64,000 nucleotides of DNA from Pyropia yezoensis (taxonomy: Eukaryota > Rhodophyta > Bangiophyceae > Bangiales > Bangiaceae): assembly GCA_009829735.1 (NCBI GenBank), contig CM020618.1:707196-771195 (forward strand), written 5' to 3'. The notes beneath the pieces were generated by a model that made no database searches, was not told the DNA's origin, and saw only the letters and a list, made by a program, of their open reading frames with translations. Position numbers and translations under genes: made by a program. Shown in pieces: positions 53,901-63,597 of the stretch. Position 1 is the stretch's first letter. Each line of letters begins with the position of its first letter.

Positions 53901-56900
53901 CTAGAGAGGCAACACGCCCAAAGCCTTTGCAAGCACTGGCGCGAAGAGCACAACATTTGGCAACGTCGTGCCAGACGTCAACCATTGAGCAAACGCTCTT
54001 GAAGACACACCGTCAAGAGAGTCGCCCCAGTCGAGGATGTTCCGTGGAGGGAGACGTACGCAGCGCCTGACCGCGTCTTCTGCCCCCAGCGCCTCCTCTG
54101 GCCACGTCCAAGCAGTATGGCATCGCTGCTGAAGAGCAACAGAAAAGAGCGGCCGTTGCATTGCCATGCCCGTACGAGCACGCGCCATTTGAAGCATTGC
54201 CACGCGGATGGTGAACGCCCATGGGCACTTGAGATTGCCGCGTTGTCCTTGAGCGTGTAGACCGAAAACCCCAACAGATGGGATGACCACACTCGGTGGG
54301 AGCCCACAACCCGTACACGATCCTTCAGGCTCGCCTTCCTCTGGGTACACAGGAATCCACGGTGGTGGCACGTTCCTGCACTCGGCACTGGGCGTAGAGC
54401 ACACGTTTTCCAATGGCCGCTCCGCCGATGCCGCCGACACGTACCGAGACGTCCGCAAGCACGAGCAGCAAATGTTCTTGAAACAGGCGGCGGGCGTATG
54501 CCGCCGGGCAGGAACCGAAGGAACGCGAAGAGCGCAGCATGCTGCACAAGGCCGAACACGATCCGCCTGGCGGCTGTCCATAATCGCCGTAGCGGCCCTC
54601 CTACCAAACTCCAACGCTTGCACGGTAGCATCCCGTACTTGCAAATTGGCAACATGCAGTGTGCCCAGGGTGCCCGGAGCAACAGCCGCCACGGACGGCC
54701 TAGTCGCCAAAGCCGGTGCACCAAGACTGGGGCGGGGCCCGTTGCTGTGGCGGGCACCTATGCCAACGACGGGTGGTCGTTCAACGACGAGGCGCCCCTG
54801 CACCAGTTGAGTCTGCACCAACGCACTATGCTCCGGCCCAGCCATCGTTCCGCCTGCCGACGTAGCTCGCCCACTGCTGTGCGCCAGTGTCACAGCCTGC
54901 CGACCACCGCTCGACTCAGGCGGAGGCGCCTGCCCACGCCCGGTCGTCGCCGACCATGACGCAGCACCCATTCGTTGACGCACTTGGCGGGGAGGGGTTT
55001 GAAGCTGTCCCGAGTACGTTAACCCCCGCTTCTCTGGGGTTGGGGCTGCCTCTTGTACGCGCCACAAAGAGGATTCTGGCAGACTTCCGGCAGCGTCGGC
55101 AGCAGGTGAAAGGGGGGAAGAAGTGACATGAGATGGTGGAACGGTCCGATAAGCCGCAGCTCCCGGAGGAGACGCGTGCGAGTTTCGGGAGCGTTGTACG
55201 ACTTTCGCTACGGTCGCAGTAGCCAAGCCGGCCAGAGGCCTGTTGCACGCGTGTGTACACACGTCACAGAGCGCAAAGCCGCCTTGAATGCAAGACACGG
55301 CGTCCGCTGCTTGCACACCGTCCATCACCTCGTCGAGGTACACGCGGCGACATGGCAACGGGCCGCTATCCACCTCCAGGGCCGCCCAGCGGTCAAAGTC
55401 ACCCAGCTGATCCAGCCCAATGACGGCCTCTCGGGCGTCGTGCTCGTGCAGCATGTCAGAGTACCCGTCGGGGTTCCACACAACGGCAGTGCCCCCTTCG
55501 CGGGGGCTCCGCGAGAGACGCCCTGACGCTTGTACCAGCGTCATGAGGTTTCGAGCCCCAAGGAAGAAGCCCCAACTCATGTTGGTAAAGTCAGTGCCCG
55601 TTGAAATACCAGGGGAACCGACAACGACAATGACGCCGACACCGCCGCGCTTGCGTTGAAGCTCAGCCACAATCCACGGCGGTGACCCACTGCCTGCCGC
55701 ATCGCCAGGCCCCAAGGAACCGGCCTCGGCTCGGCGACTGTCCCTCCCACCTCTGAAAGTCGACACGGACGACGCGGCTTGGACAACGTGGACAGTAGAA
55801 ATGTCGCCATTGACAATCTCAGGACGTGCAGGCGCTTGCCGCTCAAGGGACTCGTGGGCTGCTCCACGAGCTGTCGCTGCCGCGACGGAGCCAACGTCGT
55901 TCTCCGCGATGCGTGCCTCCGCACTTGATCCAGGCGCGCCACCAACCACCAACTGGGCGCCGTCCACTCGAGAATGAAAGCGCAACACGTCCACATCCTG
56001 CAACTCGGGACCATCGGCCATTGCAAGTGCAATGGAGAGCGCGTCAGAGATGCCCTCCACATCCAAGACAGTCTCGAGAAATACGCCCACAACGGCACAC
56101 CGGCTGTGCAGGTCCCCGCTGGGCGCACGCATGGTGCTTATCTGCTCGAGGACGCGGTCAGCAACGGCCATGTGGAGGGGCGATACCTCATAGGGCGTCG
56201 AAGACGTCCCTCCGCCACGCTTTCTAAAGGGCACCGGAGCCGGCTCAACACAGTAGCGCAGGTTGGCCCGCCGCGTTGACGGAGGTCGTAGAATTGCCAC
56301 AGGGCGGGTGGGAGTCCAACCGGTGGCGGCAAGCAGCGGCTGAACCCACCGCACAGGAGCGGTGGCGGTCAGGAGTATGAGAGGACACGGCAGGGTGGCC
56401 AATACGTCCTTGACAAACACCAAAAGGTGCCGAAACGAGCCCCACAGACCGAGAAGGTGCACCTCATCAATCACCACTCGCCCCAACCGACCTTGCGCGT
56501 CGAGCCCGCGGATGAGAGCCACAAACTGTGCTCGGTTACGCACAATGACGGCGGCATCGGCCACCACGACCGCCACGTCTGGCGCCAAGCGCTGCGCCCA
56601 TGACCCGGCGCGGACGGGCATGCGGGCGGCAGCGTCGAGGATTGTGGCGCTGACCGCTCGCGTGGTTGTCAAGACAATCGTCACGGTGGGACACCACAAG
56701 GAAGCCCGTCGGGAAAAGGCAACTGCGGCTGCCGCCCCGCGGCTACCAATCGAGGACGCGGTGGCACCACCAGCACCAGCTCCTGCACGACCGCAAAAGT
56801 CAGAGCTTCCGCCGTTGAAATGGTCTGCTGCCCCTACCGACCGCCGGTGCTGCTCGTACTGATACAGCTCGTACTGCTGCTTGGCGGCTTCGTGCTGGTG

Positions 56901-59900
56901 CTCGGCTTGTACAGCAGCGTTTGCTGCCGCTGCGGCCTCAATGTACGCGACGAGCAGAAAGGTGGCACTCTTGCCGCCCCCCGTCGGAAGAACCGTCAGC
57001 TGCGTCACAGCGTCACGGGCGCACAATGTACGAACTGTCGCTAGGCGCTGCGTGGGGGACTTGAAGCCACCAGGCCCGTATACCTGCCTGGCTGCAGCAT
57101 CCACGGCAGCCTCGGCTACCGACAAGGACATACGGAATGCGCGGCAGCCCAACGTAGGGGCCGAAGCCACAGCACAGGCGGGTGCGACGGCCAGTGTGGC
57201 GGCACTCGATACTGCGCCGCCAACGCCACCTGCTGGGACGGCACCACCCCCGTCTGCTGTGCCAGATGCTCCACCAAGGGATGACGGGAGATGGCCATTG
57301 TCAGTGGCGGCGGCGGCGGAGGCGTGTTGGGCTGCGCGGCCCAATGGTGGGGGCGGTGGCCTGAATACCGGCGACAGTCCAGAATCCTTTGACGGATGAA
57401 GCGGGTGTCGCAGACCGTCCTGATAATGGCGTGACTCGACGCCCATAGAGGTGTGCCACCACGAGCTAGCTCGACGAAACCAGAAAACGCTTGCCGCCGT
57501 CAGCTCATTGACCGCCAGGTCCTCCAGGCCAGCATACCGCTGCGTGGCGGTTGTGGATGTGTGGCCTGCCTGAGCGTCGAGCACTCTCCCAATGTCGGCG
57601 ACAACGCCATCCGTGCCGCCTCCTGGCCCGTCCGCACCAATGTCGTGGCTCAGGATGTCGTAGCCGGTTGCCATCTTGGTTATGCCTGCGAGAAACTGTC
57701 GCAAGACTCGGACGCCCACATACGAGCCCGACTGCTCCCGAAGACCGTGCAGCAAGCCCGACTCTAGCGCCTTGTTCAGCACATAGGGGGACAGCTGCAC
57801 ACCACGGGCGTCACGAAAGAGGAGAGCCCGGTCCACCTCCTCCGCGTGACCGCAGGCACTGCTCACGACGCCCCTGACGGCGGCGGCGGATGCGCCGCCA
57901 AGCCCGCCCAGGCTGTCGCCGTTGTTAGAGACTCGGGTGGCGCGAGACACGTAGGCTTGCAGGGGGTCCAGAAACACGACGACCAGCAAAATAAGGGAGG
58001 AAGTCTTGGCGGCCATCCAGCGAAGTACGGGGCGGCCCCTGCCTTCAGCACGGGCCTGACCCTTGCTGTACGTCAGCACCGTGAATACGCTCCCAGCGTG
58101 GACAAAAAGGCTTCTACGGGCACGCGCGGTAGAGGCGACCACCTTGAGCGCCGCGTCCTCGGTTTGACGGCCCGGCGAGCCGCCGGCGACGTGCATGGCA
58201 GCCCACAATAGGGCGCGCAGCCGCTCAGCCTTTGCTTCCCAGCGCGCAATGGCGCCGCGCGCCACCTCTGCGGGCGGCGGCGCGGTGGCGCCGGAGCTGG
58301 CTGCAGGACCCTGCACGGGCCGCACCGGGCAGGCAGCCGACTCGAGAGCGCCAGATGCCACAAAGTGCGACAGCCACCGCCGTACAAGCTGCCGGTTTTG
58401 GGGCAGCTGAAGAAAGCCTACGCCCGGCGCGTGCGCCGATGGGCGGTCCACCAGGCGGATGGCGTCCGCCCAAAAGCCACTCCCCGCAGGGTCGTACCCG
58501 CCAGTGAGCTCCCGGAAGAGGGAAAAGATATCGGCGTGAAGGCTCTCTAGGCGGCGGCCGAGCTCCCGGGTGCTCATGTGCAGCTGCGCTCCCAACAGGG
58601 TGCCGCAAACGGGGCGCCCTTGAGCCGGTGACCCCACCGTGACAGGCGGCGCATGCGACGGGTCGTCACACGGGAGAAAGACGGGCGCCATTGTTTCGCT
58701 CCGCCCAATGGCCTCGGCCATGCCCGACAGGTGGACAACGTAGGCGGCCGCCGTGACCCGGGAGGGGTCAGACTTGCGCGCAATCGCGGCAAACAATTCG
58801 TCAGACGACGCCTCGCTATGTGCCATGTAGTAGAGGGTGTTGGTGATCTTGATGGAGAAGAGCAACGCAGCAGTCAGGCGCTGCGCGTTGCCGGCGTCGG
58901 CGTACCGGGCGGGGTCGGTGCGGCCAAGACCGAGGGAGCCGTACACCACCGCGAGAAAAGGCATCACCAGCTCGACGTCCGACTGGCCTTTGCAGGCTGG
59001 GTCGCCCCGCCGGGCACGGGGGTCGTACTCCTCGTGAAAGAGGGCGAGCAAAAGGGCCTGAAAGAGAGGCTCCGTGTCCGCGGCGGGGGAGGCCAAAGGG
59101 GAACCCAGCAAAGGCCCTTGGGCACCTTGACCTCTGTTACCGCCGCCAGCGGAGGCCACCTCTTGAGCGTCGAGCGCCACGGTGAGAGCGTCAGCGGCCG
59201 AGATAGATGAGGCCGATAATGTGGGGACACGCCGGTCGTCTGCGACAATGTCCGCGGCGCAGCGGTGGCCGAGGCGCACAATGTCCATGACGACCAAGAG
59301 CAGGATGGATGTGTCCCGCACGTACCGCTGAACAGTGCCGGGCCGGAGGTTGACGTGGAAGGCTCGGCCGCTGTCGTCGCCGGCCGACGACAGACGCATT
59401 TTACGCGACAGCACAGAGGCGCTGCGGCTACGAAGAAACGCAATGGCAGCGTCCGTCACCCGCTGGATGCCGGCGCGGAGCGCGACGTACACGGGACGGT
59501 CGCAATGTTGACGACCCTCTGGGCCTTCCACATCGAGCAGCGAAAAGTGGTCCGCCACGGCAGCGGCGGTCCAGCCAAGGTCCTTGAGAGAGACGTCGTA
59601 CCGCTCCATGTGCAGGAGGCCCCCCGCCTCGGTGTCATTGGTTGCCTCGGATGAGGGCAGCCGTTCCAGGGGCGAGCCGAGAGTCGAAGACGCGCCAAGA
59701 AATGCATCCAAACACACACGCTGGTTGACTTGAGGGGGCGGCACCTGCGGTGTGTCGTCGACTCCAGAGGCGGCAGCGGCAGCGGCGGCGGCGTCGGCGG
59801 CGGCGTGGGGAGCAGGGGGCACGGGAGCGCCAAGGGCGGTGGGGAGCAGAGCACCTGCCGCGACTCGGACGTGCACCGCACCTGAGGCCGCTTGGGATGG

Positions 59901-60884
59901 CACCCCGCAAGAGACAGGGAAGAAGCACGTTTTGTTGCCCCGCTTGAGCGTCTGACCAGACACAATGTAAAAGCGCTTGTTGCCGCACGCGTCGGTAGGG
60001 TCACTCGCGGATGCAGGCGACGCAGAGGACGGCCGCGGAGTTCCCGACGCCCTGCGGGTAACCGTCTTGTGCACGCCCTGTGCGCTCGGCGCCATCGAGC
60101 GGCAGGTGTAGCACGCGTGGAGCCCCGTACAAATGGAAAGGGCAGGAACCGCTGGTAGGTGAGCGGCGGCGGGGCCAGCGGGCCAGGCACGGAGGGAGTA
60201 GCGCTCTCTGAGCCCAACTTGGCCGCCAGTCGGCTCGACAGCCAGGGCTGCACGCGCGGCGGCAATGCCCACCGTCTGAACACTGGCCAGGCGGGCGGCC
60301 ACGCCGCTGTCCTCAGAACCAGTCGCCTGGGCGTCGGCGCAGCCCATCTTTTCCACAGCTGCCTTGTGCGGCCCACCGCGGACATGGTGACCAAGCAGGG
60401 CGCCGTCCAAAAACGTAGTGTCACACGGGATGCACACCACACTGTGGGCATCAGACCAAATGTAAAAAAAATTTTCCGTGTCCGCGAGGTTGTAGGGGGC
60501 GTCGTACGCAGTGGACGTAGGAACACGCGTCGAGCCATCCTCCTCAGCATCAACGGGAGCACGAATAGGGGCGGCCGCCGTGGCAGGGCCACCACCGTCG
60601 GCGGTCAGCGCGGAGACAGGGACAGGGTCAGTGGCGACCACATCGGCTGCAGCTGAGGCAGGGGCACGGACAGTGGCCAGAGCGCCGACAGAGGTGGCAC
60701 CCAGAGGACGCGCAAGAGAAAGGGCGACAGCCTGGGCTGAGACAGGCACAGCGCGCGGTGAGACAGGCGGAGGAGCGGAACGAAGTACAGCAACAGAAGA
60801 GGGGGCCGCCGCAGGGGCAGCCAGAGAAGCGACAGGCGAGCTGCCTTCCTCAGGGTCGGTGGAGTTCGGGACGGCTGTAGACAT
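53901..60884 (-). CDS. zinc-finger / tyrosine-recombinase-like / RecQ-like helicase, 2327 aa
   Basis: A single open frame from ATG 60882-60884. Residues 1-120 are Ala/Pro-rich. 151-173 is a C2H2-like finger (C151, C154, H166, H173). A second Cys/His cluster is at 252-272. 400-850 is helical. 850-1150 resembles a tyrosine-recombinase domain, with GVRVLRQFLAGI (1057-1068) and GHTSTTATQRYAG (1107-1119) at the places of the second catalytic Arg region and the H...Y end. The SF2 helicase has Walker A LPTGGGKS (1299-1306), DEVH (1473-1476) followed by an LLGLWGSFRHL aromatic loop as in RecQ, LLTATAP (1504-1510), GSPGISTGTDF (1756-1766) and QASGRLSRS (1785-1793). Cys-rich clusters follow near 1873 and 2112-2145. 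This combination recalls fungal telomere-linked RecQ-type genes. The recombinase part is probably inactive. Likely a nuclear DNA helicase. Confidence 0.88.
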   Translation of the reverse strand: MSTAVPNSTDPEEGSSPVASLAAPAAAPSSVAVLRSAPPPVSPRAVPVSAQAVALSLARPLGATSVGALATVRAPASAAADVVATDPVPVSALTADGGGPATAAAPIRAPVDAEEDGSTRVPTSTAYDAPYNLADTENFFYIWSDAHSVVCIPCDTTFLDGALLGHHVRGGPHKAAVEKMGCADAQATGSEDSGVAARLASVQTVGIAAARAALAVEPTGGQVGLRERYSLRAWPAGPAAAHLPAVPALSICTGLHACYTCRSMAPSAQGVHKTVTRRASGTPRPSSASPASASDPTDACGNKRFYIVSGQTLKRGNKTCFFPVSCGVPSQAASGAVHVRVAAGALLPTALGAPVPPAPHAAADAAAAAAAASGVDDTPQVPPPQVNQRVCLDAFLGASSTLGSPLERLPSSEATNDTEAGGLLHMERYDVSLKDLGWTAAAVADHFSLLDVEGPEGRQHCDRPVYVALRAGIQRVTDAAIAFLRSRSASVLSRKMRLSSAGDDSGRAFHVNLRPGTVQRYVRDTSILLLVVMDIVRLGHRCAADIVADDRRVPTLSASSISAADALTVALDAQEVASAGGGNRGQGAQGPLLGSPLASPAADTEPLFQALLLALFHEEYDPRARRGDPACKGQSDVELVMPFLAVVYGSLGLGRTDPARYADAGNAQRLTAALLFSIKITNTLYYMAHSEASSDELFAAIARKSDPSRVTAAAYVVHLSGMAEAIGRSETMAPVFLPCDDPSHAPPVTVGSPAQGRPVCGTLLGAQLHMSTRELGRRLESLHADIFSLFRELTGGYDPAGSGFWADAIRLVDRPSAHAPGVGFLQLPQNRQLVRRWLSHFVASGALESAACPVRPVQGPAASSGATAPPPAEVARGAIARWEAKAERLRALLWAAMHVAGGSPGRQTEDAALKVVASTARARRSLFVHAGSVFTVLTYSKGQARAEGRGRPVLRWMAAKTSSLILLVVVFLDPLQAYVSRATRVSNNGDSLGGLGGASAAAVRGVVSSACGHAEEVDRALLFRDARGVQLSPYVLNKALESGLLHGLREQSGSYVGVRVLRQFLAGITKMATGYDILSHDIGADGPGGGTDGVVADIGRVLDAQAGHTSTTATQRYAGLEDLAVNELTAASVFWFRRASSWWHTSMGVESRHYQDGLRHPLHPSKDSGLSPVFRPPPPPLGRAAQHASAAAATDNGHLPSSLGGASGTADGGGAVPAGGVGGAVSSAATLAVAPACAVASAPTLGCRAFRMSLSVAEAAVDAAARQVYGPGGFKSPTQRLATVRTLCARDAVTQLTVLPTGGGKSATFLLVAYIEAAAAANAAVQAEHQHEAAKQQYELYQYEQHRRSVGAADHFNGGSSDFCGRAGAGAGGATASSIGSRGAAAAVAFSRRASLWCPTVTIVLTTTRAVSATILDAAARMPVRAGSWAQRLAPDVAVVVADAAVIVRNRAQFVALIRGLDAQGRLGRVVIDEVHLLGLWGSFRHLLVFVKDVLATLPCPLILLTATAPVRWVQPLLAATGWTPTRPVAILRPPSTRRANLRYCVEPAPVPFRKRGGGTSSTPYEVSPLHMAVADRVLEQISTMRAPSGDLHSRCAVVGVFLETVLDVEGISDALSIALAMADGPELQDVDVLRFHSRVDGAQLVVGGAPGSSAEARIAENDVGSVAAATARGAAHESLERQAPARPEIVNGDISTVHVVQAASSVSTFRGGRDSRRAEAGSLGPGDAAGSGSPPWIVAELQRKRGGVGVIVVVGSPGISTGTDFTNMSWGFFLGARNLMTLVQASGRLSRSPREGGTAVVWNPDGYSDMLHEHDAREAVIGLDQLGDFDRWAALEVDSGPLPCRRVYLDEVMDGVQAADAVSCIQGGFALCDVCTHACNRPLAGLATATVAKVVQRSRNSHASPPGAAAYRTVPPSHVTSSPLSPAADAAGSLPESSLWRVQEAAPTPEKRGLTYSGQLQTPPRQVRQRMGAASWSATTGRGQAPPPESSGGRQAVTLAHSSGRATSAGGTMAGPEHSALVQTQLVQGRLVVERPPVVGIGARHSNGPRPSLGAPALATRPSVAAVAPGTLGTLHVANLQVRDATVQALEFGRRAATAIMDSRQADRVRPCAACCALRVPSVPARRHTPAACFKNICCSCLRTSRYVSAASAERPLENVCSTPSAECRNVPPPWIPVYPEEGEPEGSCTGCGLPPSVVIPSVGVFGLHAQGQRGNLKCPWAFTIRVAMLQMARARTGMAMQRPLFSVALQQRCHTAWTWPEEALGAEDAVRRCVRLPPRNILDWGDSLDGVSSRAFAQWLTSGTTLPNVVLFAPVLAKALGVLPL

Positions 60885-61088
60885 GGTGGGTTGGTTGTGA
60901 TGAAAGCTCCAGGGCGGGGGGACCGATGCCGGTTAAAGGGGTCGTCAAGGCCACTGTCGCGGAGGGTGCTTCACCGGAGGAGAAAGATACAGAGGGCGAT
61001 ACGCACAGCAGGAGATTAGGCAAGCGCCGAGAGGAAGACGTGTGAGAGACTGGGCTGTGGTGGAGTGGGTGGTGGGGTGGGCGGCAGG

Positions 61089-61218
61089 TTCCGTTTTTCG
61101 GCGCGAAACTGGGCCGCCATGTAACGGTCAACGGCGGTGCGCGACTGACCTGTAGGCGGGCACATCGCAGCTTCCGTTTCGTGGCGCGAAACTGAGCCGT
61201 TCTGTCACCGATAACGGC
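61089..61218 (-). promoter_or_regulatory. duplicated E2F-like sites upstream of the helicase gene
   Basis: Two imperfect direct repeats of about 46 bp start at 61089 and 61172. Each contains GGCGCGAAA (61100-61108 and 61183-61191), i.e. TTTCGCGCC on the gene's strand, the E2F/DP core. Both also share GTAACGG/ATAACGG further on. They lie about 216 and 299 bp before the start codon. In organisms with E2F this would tie expression to S phase. Confidence 0.6.
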
Positions 61219-61359
61219 AGCGGTGCTTCGGAGGCGAGTTGATCCCGTTGGTCTTGTCGAGCTCGCCCGTGCACGAGAGAGCCGTTTTTCTTGGAGGGTC
61301 GAATGGGGGCCCCGCGCGGGAGGCGTTCACTCTTTCCGAGGATGAACGCCACCGGGCAG

Positions 61360-61439
61360 CCAATCAGATGTCTTGAATCGCAGCGTTCATCGTTGAAAAG
61401 GATGGGCGCGGCGGGCGTCCATCGTTGAAAAGGATGAAC
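61360..61439. repeat. CCAAT box and 17-bp direct repeats
   Basis: CCAAT at 61360-61364. CATCGTTGAAAAGGATG occurs exactly at 61388-61404 and 61420-61436, 32 bp apart. GTTCATC at 61385-61391 and GATGAAC at 61433-61439 form outer inverted arms. About 500 bp upstream of the helicase start, possibly its distal promoter. Confidence 0.7.
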
Positions 61440-61499
61440 AGGGGTCTACTTGTCGTACTGTAAATAAGCCATGCGGTGCGGGACCGACTGCAGATGGGC

Positions 61500-62930
61500 G
61501 GGCGGGGGAAAAGGAGCTCCGAGGGAGGGACGTTACAGTGCGGTAAAGTGTGGGGCCGCGCGGGGGCCGCCCTCACGAGGGGGTCTGGCAGTTGTGGGTG
61601 GCAAGGGCAGGGTGGAGAGGGGGGGGAGGGGAATGAGGAGGTGAATGTGGGACGGGGTGGAGAATCAGGATGAGGTGGTCGGACTGGGGATCGGTGGTAG
61701 GGGAGTGCCGCGAAAGTGCGAGGGGGGCGACTGAATCATGTACTATCGATGAGTGCGTGAGGCGAGCGGGAGGAAGGGAGGTCGGGGGGACAAGTTGGGG
61801 GTCGGAAAAGGCCAGGGTCTGCTAGAGTTTGGGTAGAGGCGTCTGTAAAGGGGGGGGGAAGATAGTGGTAGAGGACTGGTGGGGTGCGTGTGGAGGAAGG
61901 GAAGTCAGGTTCTCGCGGGAGTGGGGGGGGGAGCGGGGCAGCGGGGGTGCCACACAAGCGGGGCGGTGGGTGAGGCACGGGGGACGATTTCGTGGGACAA
62001 GGGGGGGCAACGGGGAAAAGAAAGGACGTGTACGAACGCGGCGAGGAAAGGGGACGCTGGAAAGGATCGAATCGAAGGGGTCCGAGGGAGGCGACCTCAG
62101 CAAAGAATGACTATGCGCAAGGGCGGGGGAGGACGGGGAGAAGGGGGGCGAGTGGGCGGGGTGGGAGGTGACGCGGTAGAAGGGAAGAAAAAAGAGGGAC
62201 GGCTGGGAGACGGGGGGGCCGGGGGGGTGGGTGGGGGCGGCAGGGGCGTCAAAGGACTTTGGGCGGGGGGGGCTGTGGAGGGCGGCAGGGGTGTGAAGGG
62301 ACTTTGTACAAACACGGGGTCGCTGGCCGTGAGCGGGGGAGTCCGCGGGAATGGGGGCAGCTGGGGTGGAGCGGGGGAATCGGGTGGACGGGACGAAGAC
62401 AAAGGGCGGGGGGGTGACTTGGCGGAGGGGGGGGACAGGGCTTAGGGGGCGGGACCGGGCGGAGGAGGGGGAACGGTGTGGAGAGCGGGGAAGGCGCGGG
62501 ACTGAGGCCCGGGGGGAGACCAAGGGCCGGAGAGGATACAGGGGGAAGGGGGAGGGCAGGGGAGAGAGAGAGGGCTCTGAGGGGTGGGAGGGGGGCGGGG
62601 TGGGGCGGCTGGGGCGTAAAAGGACTATGTGCAAAGACGGGGTCGCTGGGGGTGAGCGGGGGAGTCCGTGGGGATAGGGGGAGATGGGGGGCGCTGGGAG
62701 TTGGGGGTCGGGGGATTAACGAGGGGCGGGGGTGTGACGGGAGGGCGGGGGAGTGACGGGAGGAGGGGGGGGGCGGGGCGGGGTTGGGTTGAGACAGGGC
62801 GGACGGAGGGGCACGGGGCGTGGAGGGGGGACAGGGCGGAGGAGGGGGGACCGGGGCGGAGAGGAGGGGTCTGGGCGGAGAGGAGGGGACGGGGTGAGGG
62901 GGAGGCTTACAGGGCGTTATCGTACTGTTT
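61500..62930. repeat. G-rich low-complexity tract with degenerate repeats
   Basis: About 1.4 kb in which the plus strand is overwhelmingly G and purine, with many runs of four to nine G. Within it GGGGTCGCTGG recurs at 62316 and 62639 (323 bp apart), each followed by GTGAGCGGGGGAGTCCG. A smaller unit, AAAGGACTTTG/AAGGGACTTTG, recurs about 46 bp apart near 62250-62305. Open frames on both strands are low-complexity by-products. Confidence 0.85.
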
Positions 62931-63097
62931 CGGGGGAAAAAATCGAAGGGCGAATCGATGCACACAGCTCGGAATCGATGGACGCCCCGGACAGGCCATT
63001 CAGAGCACCCCCCCAGGATTGGCTTGGAATCGAGGTGTCCATCAAATTGAAACACTGGCCGGAATGGGTCAAAACGGCCGCCCGCCCATCGATTTTT
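62931..63097. other. short non-repetitive segment before gap
   Basis: Contains two AATCGATG motifs (near 62953 and 62972) and GAATCGAGG. No coding feature seen. Confidence 0.4.
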
Positions 63098-63597
63098 NNN
63101 NNNNNNNNNNNNNNNNNNNNNNNNNNNNNNNNNNNNNNNNNNNNNNNNNNNNNNNNNNNNNNNNNNNNNNNNNNNNNNNNNNNNNNNNNNNNNNNNNNNN
63201 NNNNNNNNNNNNNNNNNNNNNNNNNNNNNNNNNNNNNNNNNNNNNNNNNNNNNNNNNNNNNNNNNNNNNNNNNNNNNNNNNNNNNNNNNNNNNNNNNNNN
63301 NNNNNNNNNNNNNNNNNNNNNNNNNNNNNNNNNNNNNNNNNNNNNNNNNNNNNNNNNNNNNNNNNNNNNNNNNNNNNNNNNNNNNNNNNNNNNNNNNNNN
63401 NNNNNNNNNNNNNNNNNNNNNNNNNNNNNNNNNNNNNNNNNNNNNNNNNNNNNNNNNNNNNNNNNNNNNNNNNNNNNNNNNNNNNNNNNNNNNNNNNNNN
63501 NNNNNNNNNNNNNNNNNNNNNNNNNNNNNNNNNNNNNNNNNNNNNNNNNNNNNNNNNNNNNNNNNNNNNNNNNNNNNNNNNNNNNNNNNNNNNNNNN
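63098..63597. other. assembly gap (500 N)
   Basis: Placeholder gap between the G-rich tract and a gypsy gag fragment. Confidence 0.99.

Noticed and set aside
61822-63055. Long Pro-rich and Gly/Arg-rich frames in the G-rich tract
   Set aside because: By-products of strand-asymmetric low-complexity DNA, open in several frames at once.
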